DNA of 64,000 bases from SCTD01 sp963784675. GTDB taxonomy: Bacteria; Actinomycetota; Actinomycetes; Mycobacteriales; SCTD01. The stretch covers positions 1 to 64,000 of the forward strand of contig CAWASE010000014.1 of the NCBI GenBank assembly GCA_963784675.1, given 5' to 3'. Below, piece by piece: positions 51,966-60,387 of the stretch. A model generated the notes under the pieces. It saw nothing but the letters and a program-made list of their open reading frames with translations, was not told the origin of the DNA and made no database searches. A program made the position numbers and the translations under genes. Each line of letters starts with the position of its first letter. The stretch's first letter is position 1.

Positions 51966-53743
51966 CCCGCCTGCCAGGAGTCCCACAGGGCGGCGTAGCT
52001 GCCCTCCAGCGCGAGCAGCTCCACGTGGCTGCCGAGCTCGATCACGCGGCCGTCCTCGACGACGGCGACGCGGTCGGCGTCGGAGGCGGTGTGCAGGCGG
52101 TGGGCGATGGCGATCACCGTCCGGCCCTGCACGACGGCCGCCAGCGAGCGCTCCAGGTGCCGGGCAGCCCGCGGGTCCAGCAACGACGTCGCCTCGTCCA
52201 GCACGAGGGTGTGCGGATCCGCGAGCACCAGCCGGGCGAGCGCCACCTGCTGGGCCTGCGCCGGCGTCAGCCCGGCCCCACCGGCGCCGACGGCAGTGTC
52301 CAGCGCCTGCGGCAACGCCAGGGCCCACTCCAGCGCGTCCACGGCCGCGAGCGCCGTCCGCACCTGCGCGGGCGTCGCGTCGGGACGGGCCAGCAGCACG
52401 TTGTCGGCCACGCTCCCGACGAAGACGTGGTGCTCCTGGGTGACCAGCGAGACCTCCGTGCGCAGCCGCTCCAGCGGCAGCTCCAGCAGCGGCACGTCGC
52501 CGAGCGTCACCGTGCCGGCGTCGGGACCGTGCACGCCCGCCAGCAGCCGTCCCAGCGTCGACTTGCCGGCGCCGCTCGGGCCGACGACGGCCAGCCGCTC
52601 GCCCGGACGCACCGCCAGCGAGAGCCCGTGCAGCACCTCGCGGCCGGGCAGGTAGCCGAACCGGACGTCGGTGGCCGCGAGCCGCTCGTCGGCGGGCTCC
52701 TGGCCGCTGGCCGTGCGGTCGTCCGGCACGTCGGCGACGCCGATCAGCCGGGCCAGCGACGACGCGCCGACCTGCAGCTCGTCCAGCCAGCCGAGCAGGC
52801 GGTCCAGCGGGTCCAGCAGCAACCGTACGTACAGCGCGACGGTGGTGACCTGCGCCAGGCTCGCGAGGCCCTGCGCGTACAGCAGCCCGCCCAGCAGCAC
52901 CACCGACAGCAGCGGGAGCAGGAAGCCCACGTCGACCCACGGGAACCAGCAGGTCCGCAGTCGCAGCGTGTACAGCTCGATGTCCATCGCGTGGGCCAGG
53001 TCGGACTCGGTGCGCTGCCGACGCGCGTCCTGCCGGCGCAGCGCCTCGATCGAACGGGCGCCGTCGGCGCTCTCGGCGACGGTGCTGGTCAGGGCGGCGT
53101 ACGCCGCGCGCTCGGCGAGATAGGCCTGCGGTGCGCGGCGCAGGTACCAGCGGGTGGACAGGGCCAGCGGCGGCCCGCCGACGAGCATGGCCAGGGCGAC
53201 CAACGGGGCGGTGACGAACGCCGCGACGACGATCAGCACCGAGGTGATCGACGCGACGAGCACCTCGGGCACGGCGTCGCGCACCGTGCGTCCCAGCGTG
53301 TCGACGTCGGCGGTCGTGCGGCTCAGCAGGTCGCCGGAGCCGGCGCGCTCGACGGTCGACAGCGGCAGGGCGACGACGCGGCTCAGGAAGTCCTCGCGCA
53401 GGTCGGCGAAGACCTGCTCGGCGAGCACGAGCGAGAGCCGGCGCGACCACCACGTCAGGACGGTGGCCAGCAGCACGCTGCCGGCCAGCAGCAGGGCCAC
53501 CGTGTCGACGTGCTCGCGGGTCGTGCCCGCCTGCACCGCGCCGACCAGCTCGCCCAGCAGACGCGGCGCGATCAGCGTCGCCGTCGCCGCTGCTGCGTAG
53601 AGCGCCAACGAGCCGCCGAGGGCGCGCGGGTGCCGGCGGAGCAGCCCGCGGGCGTAGGCCCGCACGGCGGCGGGGGACGCGACGGGGAGATCGGCCCGCG
53701 GCTGACGGGTGGGCGGCGCCTGCCGGGAGCGTGCGGCGCTCAT
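51962..53743 (-). CDS. ABC exporter half-transporter with intact Walker A but degenerate signature
   Basis: 593 residues: six-helix exporter domain (residues ~40-320), then an ATPase domain. Walker A GPSGAGKST, Q-loop VTQEHHVF, Walker B LVLDEATS and H-loop IAHRLH are intact. The LSGGQ signature is replaced by GLTPAQAQQ. The upstream gene (53740-55443) has the opposite defects, so the two form a heterodimer with one full ATP site. ATG 53743 overlaps that gene's stop. Exporters of this type move drugs, lipids or peptides outward; the substrate is unknown. Confidence 0.92.
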   Translation of the reverse strand: MSAARSRQAPPTRQPRADLPVASPAAVRAYARGLLRRHPRALGGSLALYAAAATATLIAPRLLGELVGAVQAGTTREHVDTVALLLAGSVLLATVLTWWSRRLSLVLAEQVFADLREDFLSRVVALPLSTVERAGSGDLLSRTTADVDTLGRTVRDAVPEVLVASITSVLIVVAAFVTAPLVALAMLVGGPPLALSTRWYLRRAPQAYLAERAAYAALTSTVAESADGARSIEALRRQDARRQRTESDLAHAMDIELYTLRLRTCWFPWVDVGFLLPLLSVVLLGGLLYAQGLASLAQVTTVALYVRLLLDPLDRLLGWLDELQVGASSLARLIGVADVPDDRTASGQEPADERLAATDVRFGYLPGREVLHGLSLAVRPGERLAVVGPSGAGKSTLGRLLAGVHGPDAGTVTLGDVPLLELPLERLRTEVSLVTQEHHVFVGSVADNVLLARPDATPAQVRTALAAVDALEWALALPQALDTAVGAGGAGLTPAQAQQVALARLVLADPHTLVLDEATSLLDPRAARHLERSLAAVVQGRTVIAIAHRLHTASDADRVAVVEDGRVIELGSHVELLALEGSYAALWDSWQAG

Positions 53744-55443
53744 GGTCGACCCGCCGGGGCCAGGTCGCGGACGACGACGGACCGGTACTGCGGGTCGGCC
53801 AGCAGCTCGCGGTGGCTGCCGGTGGCCTGCACGACCCCGTCGACGAGCAGCACCACACGATCGGCGCGGTCCAGCAGCAGCGGGCTGGTGGTCAGCACCA
53901 GCGTGGTGCGTCCCGCGCGCGAGGCGGCCAGCCGCCGGGCGACGGCCGTCTCGGTGTGCGCATCCACGGCGCTCGTCGGCTCGTCCAGCACGAGGATCTC
54001 GGGATCGTCGGCCAGGGCCCGGGCCAGCACGAGCCGCTGCCGCTGCCCACCGGACAGCTGCCGGGCGCGCTCCTCGAGCGTCGCCTCCAGCCGACCCGGC
54101 AGGGCGTCCAGCACGTCCTCGGCGCACGCGGTGGCCAGCGCCGCCTCGACGTCGTCGGACGGACCGCCGAGCTCCTCGCGCAGGCGCCCGCTGAACAGCT
54201 GCGCCGCCTGGTCCAGGACGACCACCCGCGCGCGGACGACGGCCAGCGGCAGGTCGGTGAGCAGCACCGGCCCGAGCCGCACCTCGCCGTCGTCGACGTA
54301 GCGACCGAGCCGCTCGGCGAGCGCGGACGCGTCGGCCGGCTCGGCGCACACGAGCGCCGTCAGCAGCCCGGGCTCCAGGCGCAGTCCGGACCGGGCATCG
54401 GCGAGCGCGCTGCCGGGCGGTGGCGCCGGCGCCGTGCCGGTGTCGGGGAGCACGACGTCCAGGCCGAGCAGGTCCAGCAGCCGCCGCGCCGCGACCAGCG
54501 CCCGCGTGAGCTTGTCGCCCGCCTCGGTGAAGGTGCGCAGCGGCGTCACGAGAAAGGCTGCGTAGCCGTAGAAGGTGACCAGCTCGCCGACCGACAGGGT
54601 GCCCTGCACCGCCAGGCGTGCGCCCAGCCAGGTGACGACGACGACGAACGTGCCGGGCACCAGCACCTGGGCGGCGTCCAGCAACGACTGCGTGCGAGCC
54701 ACCTCGCGACCGCTGGCCCGGACCCGTTGCGACTCGCGGCGGTAGCGGGCCACGAAGGCCGCCTCGCCGCCGATGCCGCGCAGCACGCGCAGGCCGGCGA
54801 CGGTGTCCGAGCCCAGCGTGGTGAGGCGACCGAGGTTGCCGCGCTGGGCGGCCTGACGTCGGTGCAGCGGACGCAGCAGCGGTGCGACCGCCAGGGTGAA
54901 CAGCGGGATCCCCGCGACCACGACCAGACCGAGGGCCGGCGACGACACCAGCAGCAGCACGGTGACCAGGGCGAAGGCGACGACCGAGCCGGAGCCGCGG
55001 GCCGTGACATCCAGCGCGCGGGCGACCGCCAGGGCGTCGCTGGTCACCGCGCTGACGATGTCACCGGTGGACGTGCGGACCCGCAGCCCTGCGCCCAGCC
55101 GCAGCGTCTGCCGGTCGACCCACTGCGTCGTGCGGACGTAGGCGATGAGGAAGTTGGCCACGGCGAAGCGGTGCCGGCAGACGCCCGAGACGGCCTGCAC
55201 GAGGCCGAGCAGGGCCAGCACGCCGACCCAGCGCAGCAGTGCTGCGCGGTCCTGCGCCGCGAGGCCGAGGTCGATCGCGCGGCCGAGGGCGAAGGGGACG
55301 ACCGCCTGGCTGCCCATCCACAGCACCCCGAACAGCACGCCGCCGGCGACCGTGCGGCCCTGCAGCCGAGCCACCCGGAGCAGGAAGCGGGCCGGGGAAC
55401 CCAGATCGGGCCGGCCGGGGTCGCGGAGCGGGAGGGTGCGCAC
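53740..55443 (-). CDS. ABC exporter half-transporter lacking Walker A
   Basis: 567 residues. Six-helix exporter domain (RFLLRVARLQGRTVAGGVLF onward). The ATPase domain has a canonical signature LSGGQRQRL and Walker B ILVLDEPTS with the D-loop SAVDAHT. The Walker A position reads LVCAEPADASALAERLG, without Gly-rich loop or Lys, and the H-loop His is missing (LTTSPLLL). It can therefore donate LSGGQ to the partner but not bind ATP in the normal way itself. GTG 55443 is the first codon of a three-gene coupled operon (ABC-ABC-VLRF1). Confidence 0.92.
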   Translation of the reverse strand: MRTLPLRDPGRPDLGSPARFLLRVARLQGRTVAGGVLFGVLWMGSQAVVPFALGRAIDLGLAAQDRAALLRWVGVLALLGLVQAVSGVCRHRFAVANFLIAYVRTTQWVDRQTLRLGAGLRVRTSTGDIVSAVTSDALAVARALDVTARGSGSVVAFALVTVLLLVSSPALGLVVVAGIPLFTLAVAPLLRPLHRRQAAQRGNLGRLTTLGSDTVAGLRVLRGIGGEAAFVARYRRESQRVRASGREVARTQSLLDAAQVLVPGTFVVVVTWLGARLAVQGTLSVGELVTFYGYAAFLVTPLRTFTEAGDKLTRALVAARRLLDLLGLDVVLPDTGTAPAPPPGSALADARSGLRLEPGLLTALVCAEPADASALAERLGRYVDDGEVRLGPVLLTDLPLAVVRARVVVLDQAAQLFSGRLREELGGPSDDVEAALATACAEDVLDALPGRLEATLEERARQLSGGQRQRLVLARALADDPEILVLDEPTSAVDAHTETAVARRLAASRAGRTTLVLTTSPLLLDRADRVVLLVDGVVQATGSHRELLADPQYRSVVVRDLAPAGRP

Positions 55444-55500
55444 GTGACACCACGGTACGGGCGCCGGCCAACGCTTTTTTGCCTGGTCCGGGCGGGCAGC

Positions 55501-55556
55501 GGCGTCAGGCCGGTGGCGTCAGGTCGGCGGCCTCAGGTCGGCGGGGCCGGGTCGGC
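55501..55556. repeat. Imperfect 14-bp tandem repeat, about four copies
   Basis: Units GGCGTCAGGCCGGT, GGCGTCAGGTCGGC, GGCCTCAGGTCGGC and a diverged GGGGCCGGGTCGGC follow one another. The third copy contains the stop codon (TGA on the minus strand, 55533-55535) of the small membrane protein gene. Since 14 is not a multiple of three, gain or loss of a unit inside the gene would change its C-terminus. A CTTTTTT tract, rare in this DNA, lies just before the repeat. Confidence 0.6.
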
Positions 55557-55763
55557 CGCTCCGGGACCGGCGTCGCCGCCCGCCCGCACCCGCCGGACTC
55601 CGGCGAGCAGTCCTAGCCCGCCGACGACGAGCAGCACGAGCGGCGCGACCCAGCGGTCGTCGATGCGCACGGCGGTCAGGTCGTCGAGCAGGAACAGCCC
55701 GCCGATCAGGGCCAGCAGCAGTCCGCCCATCAGCGACACGACGTCGCGGTCATGACGCAGCAC
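55533..55763 (-). CDS. Small two-helix membrane protein (76 aa), function unknown
   Basis: Two hydrophobic helices (SLMGGLLLALIGGLFLLDDL and WVAPLVLLVVGGLGLLAGV) separated by a short loop, then an Arg/Ala/Pro-rich tail. Its GTG start lies 14 bases inside the end of the PspC/LiaF-like gene, so it is probably co-translated with it. This topology matches small envelope-stress accessory proteins, but I recognise no family. The stop codon falls in a tandem repeat. Confidence 0.65.
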   Translation of the reverse strand: MLRHDRDVVSLMGGLLLALIGGLFLLDDLTAVRIDDRWVAPLVLLVVGGLGLLAGVRRVRAGGDAGPGAADPAPPT

Positions 55764-56946
55764 GACGCACCTCGATCTCTCCGGCCCCGACGACGAGCTC
55801 GAGCTGGACGGTGGCGTCGCCGCTGCCGGTGCGTGGCAGGTCGACGCGGACGTGGGTGTGGTCGTCCGGCGACAGCTCGGTGCTGCCGACGCCCGGTCCG
55901 CTGGTGAGGATGTCGCCCAGCCCGATCCGTGCGGTCCCGGCGACCACGGCGTCGGCCGGGACGAGCACGATCAGCGAACCGATCCCGATCTCGGCTCGGA
56001 CACCACCTGGCAGGTCACCGGGCCGCAGCCTGGTCAGGTCCAGGGTGGCCTCGCCGAGCCCGAGGCGGTAGTCGGTGCGGCTCTGCCCGGCGACGGGCAC
56101 CCACGTGCGTTGGCCGACCCCGCCCTGCAGCCGCGGGTCGCCGAGGACAGCAGCGGTGCCGAGGGCCAGGGCCAGCGCCAGCCCCACGAGGATCAGCCAG
56201 CGCGCGCGGCCGTAGAGCGTGCCGACCAGCAGCCCACCGGCGACGACGAGCAGCATCGCCGCGACGATGCGGGAGCCGCTGAGGCCGTCGACGCCGAGGG
56301 CGCGCAGGGTCAGCAGCAGCGCGGCCAGCAGCAGCGCGGCGCTGACGGTGAGCCCGCCCAGCGCCGAACGGGGACGGCGGCTCGCGGGTGGGCGCGACAG
56401 CGGCCAGTCCGGCGGCGCACCCGGCTGCCAGGGCGGCGGGGACGCGCCCGCCGGGTCAGCGGCGAAGCCGGTCTCCATGTCCGGCTCTGTCCGGATCCCC
56501 TCACCGGCAGGGGATCCGGCGCCTGCCGTCACCGGGCCGGCGTCTCCGGACCGCTGGATCAGGAGGTAGGCGACACCACCCAGCACCGCGAGGGTCAACA
56601 GGCTCGAACCGTCGTCGAGCAGGGCGCCGACGGCGAGCAGGGCGACGACGGTCAGCACGACGCCGCGGGTGCTGAAGCGGTCGGCGTTGCGGGCCAGCAG
56701 CCGCTCCAGCGGAGCCGACCCCTGGTCGGTGCGCGGGACGAGCAGCCAGCCCAGGGCGTAGAGCACGAGGCCGGCGCCGCCGAAGACGGTCAGGACGGCG
56801 GTGCTGACGCGCCACAGCACAGGGTCGGTGCCGGTGTAGCGGCCGAAGGCGGCGCACACGCCGGCCAGGACCCGGTCGTCCGGGTCACGGGCGAGGCGGG
56901 CTCCGGCAGCGGACGGGGGACGGGGGGCGTTCAGGGTCTCGGTCAT
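55750..56946 (-). CDS. PspC-domain membrane protein with LiaF-like C-terminal domain
   Basis: 398 residues. The PspC domain is near the N-terminus: LARDPDDRVLAGVCAAFGRY then GAGLVLYALGWLLVPR. A Pro-rich cytoplasmic linker and several helices follow. The C-terminus is a beta-rich domain (YRLGLGEATLDLTRLRPGDL, VRAEIGIGSLIVLVPAD, ARIGLGDI) like the LiaF/cell-wall-antibiotic-response domain. Such proteins modulate envelope-stress kinases. It is divergent from the PspC-kinase gene at 57082, with a long inverted repeat between them. It is the partner most likely to control that kinase. Confidence 0.85.
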   Translation of the reverse strand: MTETLNAPRPPSAAGARLARDPDDRVLAGVCAAFGRYTGTDPVLWRVSTAVLTVFGGAGLVLYALGWLLVPRTDQGSAPLERLLARNADRFSTRGVVLTVVALLAVGALLDDGSSLLTLAVLGGVAYLLIQRSGDAGPVTAGAGSPAGEGIRTEPDMETGFAADPAGASPPPWQPGAPPDWPLSRPPASRRPRSALGGLTVSAALLLAALLLTLRALGVDGLSGSRIVAAMLLVVAGGLLVGTLYGRARWLILVGLALALALGTAAVLGDPRLQGGVGQRTWVPVAGQSRTDYRLGLGEATLDLTRLRPGDLPGGVRAEIGIGSLIVLVPADAVVAGTARIGLGDILTSGPGVGSTELSPDDHTHVRVDLPRTGSGDATVQLELVVGAGEIEVRRAAS

Positions 56947-56991
56947 GGCCCGATGCTGGCCCTGGTGCACCCGCGGCACATCCGGGCCGAT

Positions 56992-57030
56992 CCCTGGTCT
57001 GATGCGTGCTGCTCGCGACCCGGACCAGGG
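56992..57030. promoter_or_regulatory. Inverted repeat in the divergent envelope-stress promoter
   Basis: CCCTGGTC at 56992-56999 and GACCAGGG at 57023-57030 are perfect 8-base inverted copies separated by 23 bases, so half-site centres are about three helical turns apart. It lies in the 135-base gap between the oppositely transcribed PspC/LiaF-like and PspC-kinase genes. It is a good candidate binding site for the LuxR-type regulator encoded at 58275. No promoter boxes are clear. Confidence 0.45.
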
Positions 57031-57081
57031 TCGTTCCCTGAGCCTGAGCGCTCGCGGCCGTGGAACTCTGGGCAGGTGAGG

Positions 57082-58278
57082 ATGCGGACAGGTCGACGGC
57101 GCGGCGCCCAGCACGCGCAGCTGCACCGCCGGGCTGTCCGGAGCCCGGAGTCGCGGATGCTGGGTGGCGTCGCGGGTGGTCTGGCCGAGCACCTGGAGCT
57201 TCCGGTGGTGCCGCTGCGCCTCGGCTTCGCGGTCCTCGCCCTCGCCGGTGGGGCCGGCGTGCTCCTGTACGCCGCCCTGTGGGCCCTGCTCCCGCAGCGG
57301 CCGGACGCGTCCGGACCGGTGACCTCGCACCGGACCGAGGTCCTGGGGCGCGTGCTGGCCGTCGCGATGGTCGCCGCAGGCGCGCTGCTGGTGCTCGCCC
57401 GACTGGGCCTCACGCCCTCGGCCCTGCTGCCGCTCGCCGCCGCGACGGGCGGCGTCGCGCTGGTGTGGACGCAGGCCGACGAGGCGCAGCGGGCCCGCTG
57501 GCGCAGCGCCGGCAGCGACCGGCAGCGACCGCTCGTCGTGCTGGCCGGTGCGGCGCTGCTCGTCGTCGGGGTCGTGGGGTTCCTGGCGACGAAGGGCGAG
57601 CTGCGTGCCGCCCGGGAGGGGCTGCTGTCGACCACGTTGCTCGTCGTCGGGCTCGCGGTGCTGAGCGCGCCCTGGTGGGTGGGCATGGCCACCGACCTGC
57701 GCGACGAGCGGCGGGAGCGCATCCGGTCGCAGGAGCGCGCCGAGATGGCCACGCTGGTGCACGATTCCGTCTTGCAGACCCTCGCCATGATCCGCAAGGC
57801 CGCGCAGGACCCGGCTGAGGTCAGCCGGCTGGCCCGCGCGCAGGAACGGGCGCTGCGCGGCGTGCTGTACGCGCCCCGCGCGCACGCGCCCGGGTCGGGG
57901 CTGGCCGCTGCGCTGGAGGCCGTCGTCGCCGAGGTCGAGCTGGCGCACCCGGTCACCGTCGAGCTGGTGGTCGTCGGCGACTGTCCTGCGGGCGAGCGCG
58001 TGCGCGCTGCCGTCGCGGCGACCCGCGAGGCCGTGCTGAACGCGGCCCGGCACGCGGGGGTCGCGTCCGTGTCGGTGTACGCCGAGGTGCGGCCGGACCG
58101 GGTCGAGGTGTTCGTGCGCGACCGGGGGACCGGGTTCGACGTGTCCACGGTGCCTGCGGACCGCTTCGGGGTCGCCCAGTCGATCGTGGGCCGGATGGAA
58201 CGGCACGGGGGGCACGCGTCGGTCCGCAGCGCCCCGGGCGAGGGCACCGAGGTGCGGTTGGAGGTCGGTCCCGGATGA
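57082..58278 (+). CDS. PspC-domain sensor histidine kinase
   Basis: 398 residues. The N-terminal PspC domain reads ESRMLGGVAGGLAEHLELPV and GVLLYAALWALLP. Three or four more helices follow, then a cytoplasmic HisKA_3-like region with LVHDSVLQTLAMIRKAA (phospho-His in HDSVLQ) and an HATPase_c domain (ATREAVLNAARHAGVASVSV; VRDRGTGFD). The PspC-kinase fusion is a known actinobacterial envelope-stress sensor. ATG 57082 is chosen; GTG 57076 is equally possible. The stop overlaps the regulator's start (58275). Confidence 0.9.
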   Translation: MRTGRRRGAQHAQLHRRAVRSPESRMLGGVAGGLAEHLELPVVPLRLGFAVLALAGGAGVLLYAALWALLPQRPDASGPVTSHRTEVLGRVLAVAMVAAGALLVLARLGLTPSALLPLAAATGGVALVWTQADEAQRARWRSAGSDRQRPLVVLAGAALLVVGVVGFLATKGELRAAREGLLSTTLLVVGLAVLSAPWWVGMATDLRDERRERIRSQERAEMATLVHDSVLQTLAMIRKAAQDPAEVSRLARAQERALRGVLYAPRAHAPGSGLAAALEAVVAEVELAHPVTVELVVVGDCPAGERVRAAVAATREAVLNAARHAGVASVSVYAEVRPDRVEVFVRDRGTGFDVSTVPADRFGVAQSIVGRMERHGGHASVRSAPGEGTEVRLEVGPG

Positions 58279-58919
58279 CCCTGCGGGTGGTGCTGGTCGA
58301 TGACCACACGCTGTTCCGCGCGGGCGTCCGCAGCGAGCTCGCCGGCCTGCTCGACGTGGTCGGCGAGGCGGGCAGCGTCGCCGAGGCGGTCGCCGTCGTG
58401 CTCGACCGTCAGCCCGACGTCGTGCTGCTCGACGTGCACATGCCCGACGGCGGTGGCCGGGCCGTCCTGGCCGGTGTCGCCGACGGCGCCCCGGGCACCG
58501 TCTTCCTCGCGCTGTCGGTGTCTGACGCCGCTCCGGACGTCATCGACGTCATCCGCGCCGGCGCCCGCGGCTACGTCACCAAGAGCATCTCGACCCCCGA
58601 GCTGGCCGACGCGGTCCGCCGCGTCGCCGGGGGAGACGCCGTCTTCTCGCCACGGCTGGCCGGTTTCGTGCTCGACGCGTTCGCCGCGACCCCCCCTGCG
58701 CCGGAACCCGCGGACGACGAAGACCTCGACCGCCTCACCGCCCGCGAGCAGGACGTGCTGCGCCTGATCGCCCGCGGCTACACCTACAAGGAGGTCGCTG
58801 CCGAGCTGTTCATCGCGGGAAAGACGGTGGAGACGCACGTGTCGTCGGTGCTGCGCAAGCTGCAACTGAGCAACCGTCGGGAGCTCTCTCGCTGGGCCGC
58901 GGCACGGCGCATCGTCTGA
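58275..58919 (+). CDS. LuxR/NarL-family response regulator
   Basis: 214 residues. Receiver domain with VLVDDHTLFRAGVR, phospho-Asp in VVLLDVHMPDGGG and Lys in YVTKSI. The helix-turn-helix is LTAREQDVLRLIARGYTYKE, EVAAELFIAGKTVETHVSSV and LRKLQLSN. It is coupled to the PspC-kinase through a four-base overlap, so it is its cognate regulator. It likely controls the divergent PspC/LiaF-like operon and perhaps downstream genes such as the prenyltransferase. Confidence 0.93.
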   Translation: MTLRVVLVDDHTLFRAGVRSELAGLLDVVGEAGSVAEAVAVVLDRQPDVVLLDVHMPDGGGRAVLAGVADGAPGTVFLALSVSDAAPDVIDVIRAGARGYVTKSISTPELADAVRRVAGGDAVFSPRLAGFVLDAFAATPPAPEPADDEDLDRLTAREQDVLRLIARGYTYKEVAAELFIAGKTVETHVSSVLRKLQLSNRRELSRWAAARRIV

Positions 58920-58945
58920 GGGTCTCCGGGCCGTACGGTGGACGC

Positions 58946-60022
58946 ATGAGCGAGACGCCGTCAGCGCCCCCGTCGGGCCGCGCCAGCCGCCTGCTCGCTC
59001 CGCCGCGTCCGGGCCGCCTCGGGGCCTGGTCCTACGCGCTGCGCACGACGAACCCGCCGCCGGACCGGCCGCTCTCCGAGCTCGACGGTGTCACGACGTG
59101 GCTCGTCGTGACGCGCGCGGCCGTCCTGCCGATGACGGTCTTCGCCGGGCTGGTCGCCGGCCTGCTGGCGGTGCGCGCCGACGGGTTCTCCTGGCCGCTG
59201 TTCCTGCTCGCGCTGCTCGGGATCGTGCTGGCCCACGTCAACAACAACCTCATCAACGACCTGTCCGACACCGACGTCGGGCTCGACACCGAGGCCTATC
59301 CGCGCGCGCTCTACGCACCGCACCCGATCCTGTCCGGGATGGTCCGCCGCAAGCAGGTCGGCCTGGCCGTCCTCGGCATCAACCTCGTCGACTTCGTCAT
59401 CATGGTGGTGCTGGCGACGCAGCGGGGCTGGGGGGTCGTGGCGTTCGCGCTGGCCGGGCTGTTCCTGTCCATCGCCTACACCTCGCCGCCGCTGCGGCTG
59501 AAGAAGCGCGGTCTGGGCGAGCCGGACGTCTTCCTCACCTGGGGTCCGCTGATGATCGCGGGGACGTACTTCTCCGCGGTCGGCGAGCTGCCGTGGCAGG
59601 TCTGGCTGGCGAGCGTGCCCTACGGCCTGCTCTGCACGACCGTGCTCATGGGCAAGCACATCGACAAGATTCCCTTCGACGAGCCGACGGGGACCCGCAC
59701 CCTGCCGGTCCTGCTCGGCGAGGCGCGCGCCCGCACCGCGACCCTCGGCCTGCTGGTGGCCTTCTACGTGATGACCGGCCTCGCCGTCGCGGTCGGCGCG
59801 CTGCCCTGGCCGACGCTGCTGGTCGCCGGCGGGCTGCCGCTGCTGCGCAAGGTGGCCGGGGCGCTGCGTCAGCCCCGACCGGCCGAGCCGCCGCCGGGCT
59901 TCCCGGTCTGGCCGCTGTGGTTCGCCGCCATCATGTTCGTCCACATCCGCCGGGGCGGCGGGCTGCTGGTGCTCGGTCTGCTGCTGGCCGCCGTGTTCGA
60001 CGTCGGCCTGCCGGTCGGCTGA
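58946..60022 (+). CDS. UbiA-family prenyltransferase
   Basis: 358 residues, eight or nine membrane helices. The first Asp-rich motif is HVNNNLINDLSDTDVGLD (NDxxDxxxD), which binds Mg2+ and prenyl diphosphate. The second is HIDKIPFDEPTGTRTLPVLL. The family attaches isoprenoid chains to aromatic or quinone precursors; menaquinone synthesis (MenA-like) is one option, but the divergence from MenA makes the substrate uncertain. It starts 26 bases after the response regulator and may share its transcript. Confidence 0.87.
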   Translation: MSETPSAPPSGRASRLLAPPRPGRLGAWSYALRTTNPPPDRPLSELDGVTTWLVVTRAAVLPMTVFAGLVAGLLAVRADGFSWPLFLLALLGIVLAHVNNNLINDLSDTDVGLDTEAYPRALYAPHPILSGMVRRKQVGLAVLGINLVDFVIMVVLATQRGWGVVAFALAGLFLSIAYTSPPLRLKKRGLGEPDVFLTWGPLMIAGTYFSAVGELPWQVWLASVPYGLLCTTVLMGKHIDKIPFDEPTGTRTLPVLLGEARARTATLGLLVAFYVMTGLAVAVGALPWPTLLVAGGLPLLRKVAGALRQPRPAEPPPGFPVWPLWFAAIMFVHIRRGGGLLVLGLLLAAVFDVGLPVG

Positions 60023-60051
60023 GCGGCCCCGTCGGGCCCTAGGCTCGCCGG

Positions 60052-60375
60052 GTGGCCGATCTCCTGCTCGCCGTCGTCGTCTTCACGCTCGTGGTCGCCG
60101 TCGGGCTCGTCGGGCTCGTCGTCCTCACCGTCGTGCCGTTCGTGCTCGCGCTGAACCTGTCCGAGCAGCGCGGGGCGTCCCCGGCAGCGTGGGGCGCCGT
60201 GACCCTGGTCGCCACCGTGCTGGGCCTCGCGGGTGCGTTCCTGGTGCACCGGTCCGAGTCGTTGCCCGGTTTCCTGGCGCTGGGACCCGCCGTGTTCGGC
60301 TACGTCGGTCCGGCGCTGGTGCTGCTGGTCGGGCAGCAGCAGAGGCTGGCCGGGCGCGCAGGTCGGCACGAGTAG
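60052..60375 (+). CDS. Small membrane protein, function unknown (107 aa)
   Basis: Three hydrophobic helices (ADLLLAVVVFTLVVAVGLVG into VVLTVVPFVLAL, AWGAVTLVATVLGLAGAFL, LALGPAVFGYVGPALVLLVG) and short polar ends. GTG start 29 bases after the prenyltransferase stop, same strand. No recognised family. It probably belongs to the same transcription unit. Confidence 0.65.
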   Translation: MADLLLAVVVFTLVVAVGLVGLVVLTVVPFVLALNLSEQRGASPAAWGAVTLVATVLGLAGAFLVHRSESLPGFLALGPAVFGYVGPALVLLVGQQQRLAGRAGRHE

Positions 60376-60387
60376 GGACCGCCCGCC

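Noticed and set aside
57076..57081. GTG at 57076 as the PspC-kinase start
   Set aside because: ATG 57082 has better ribosome-site spacing; the two differ by two residues and cannot be separated by sequence alone.
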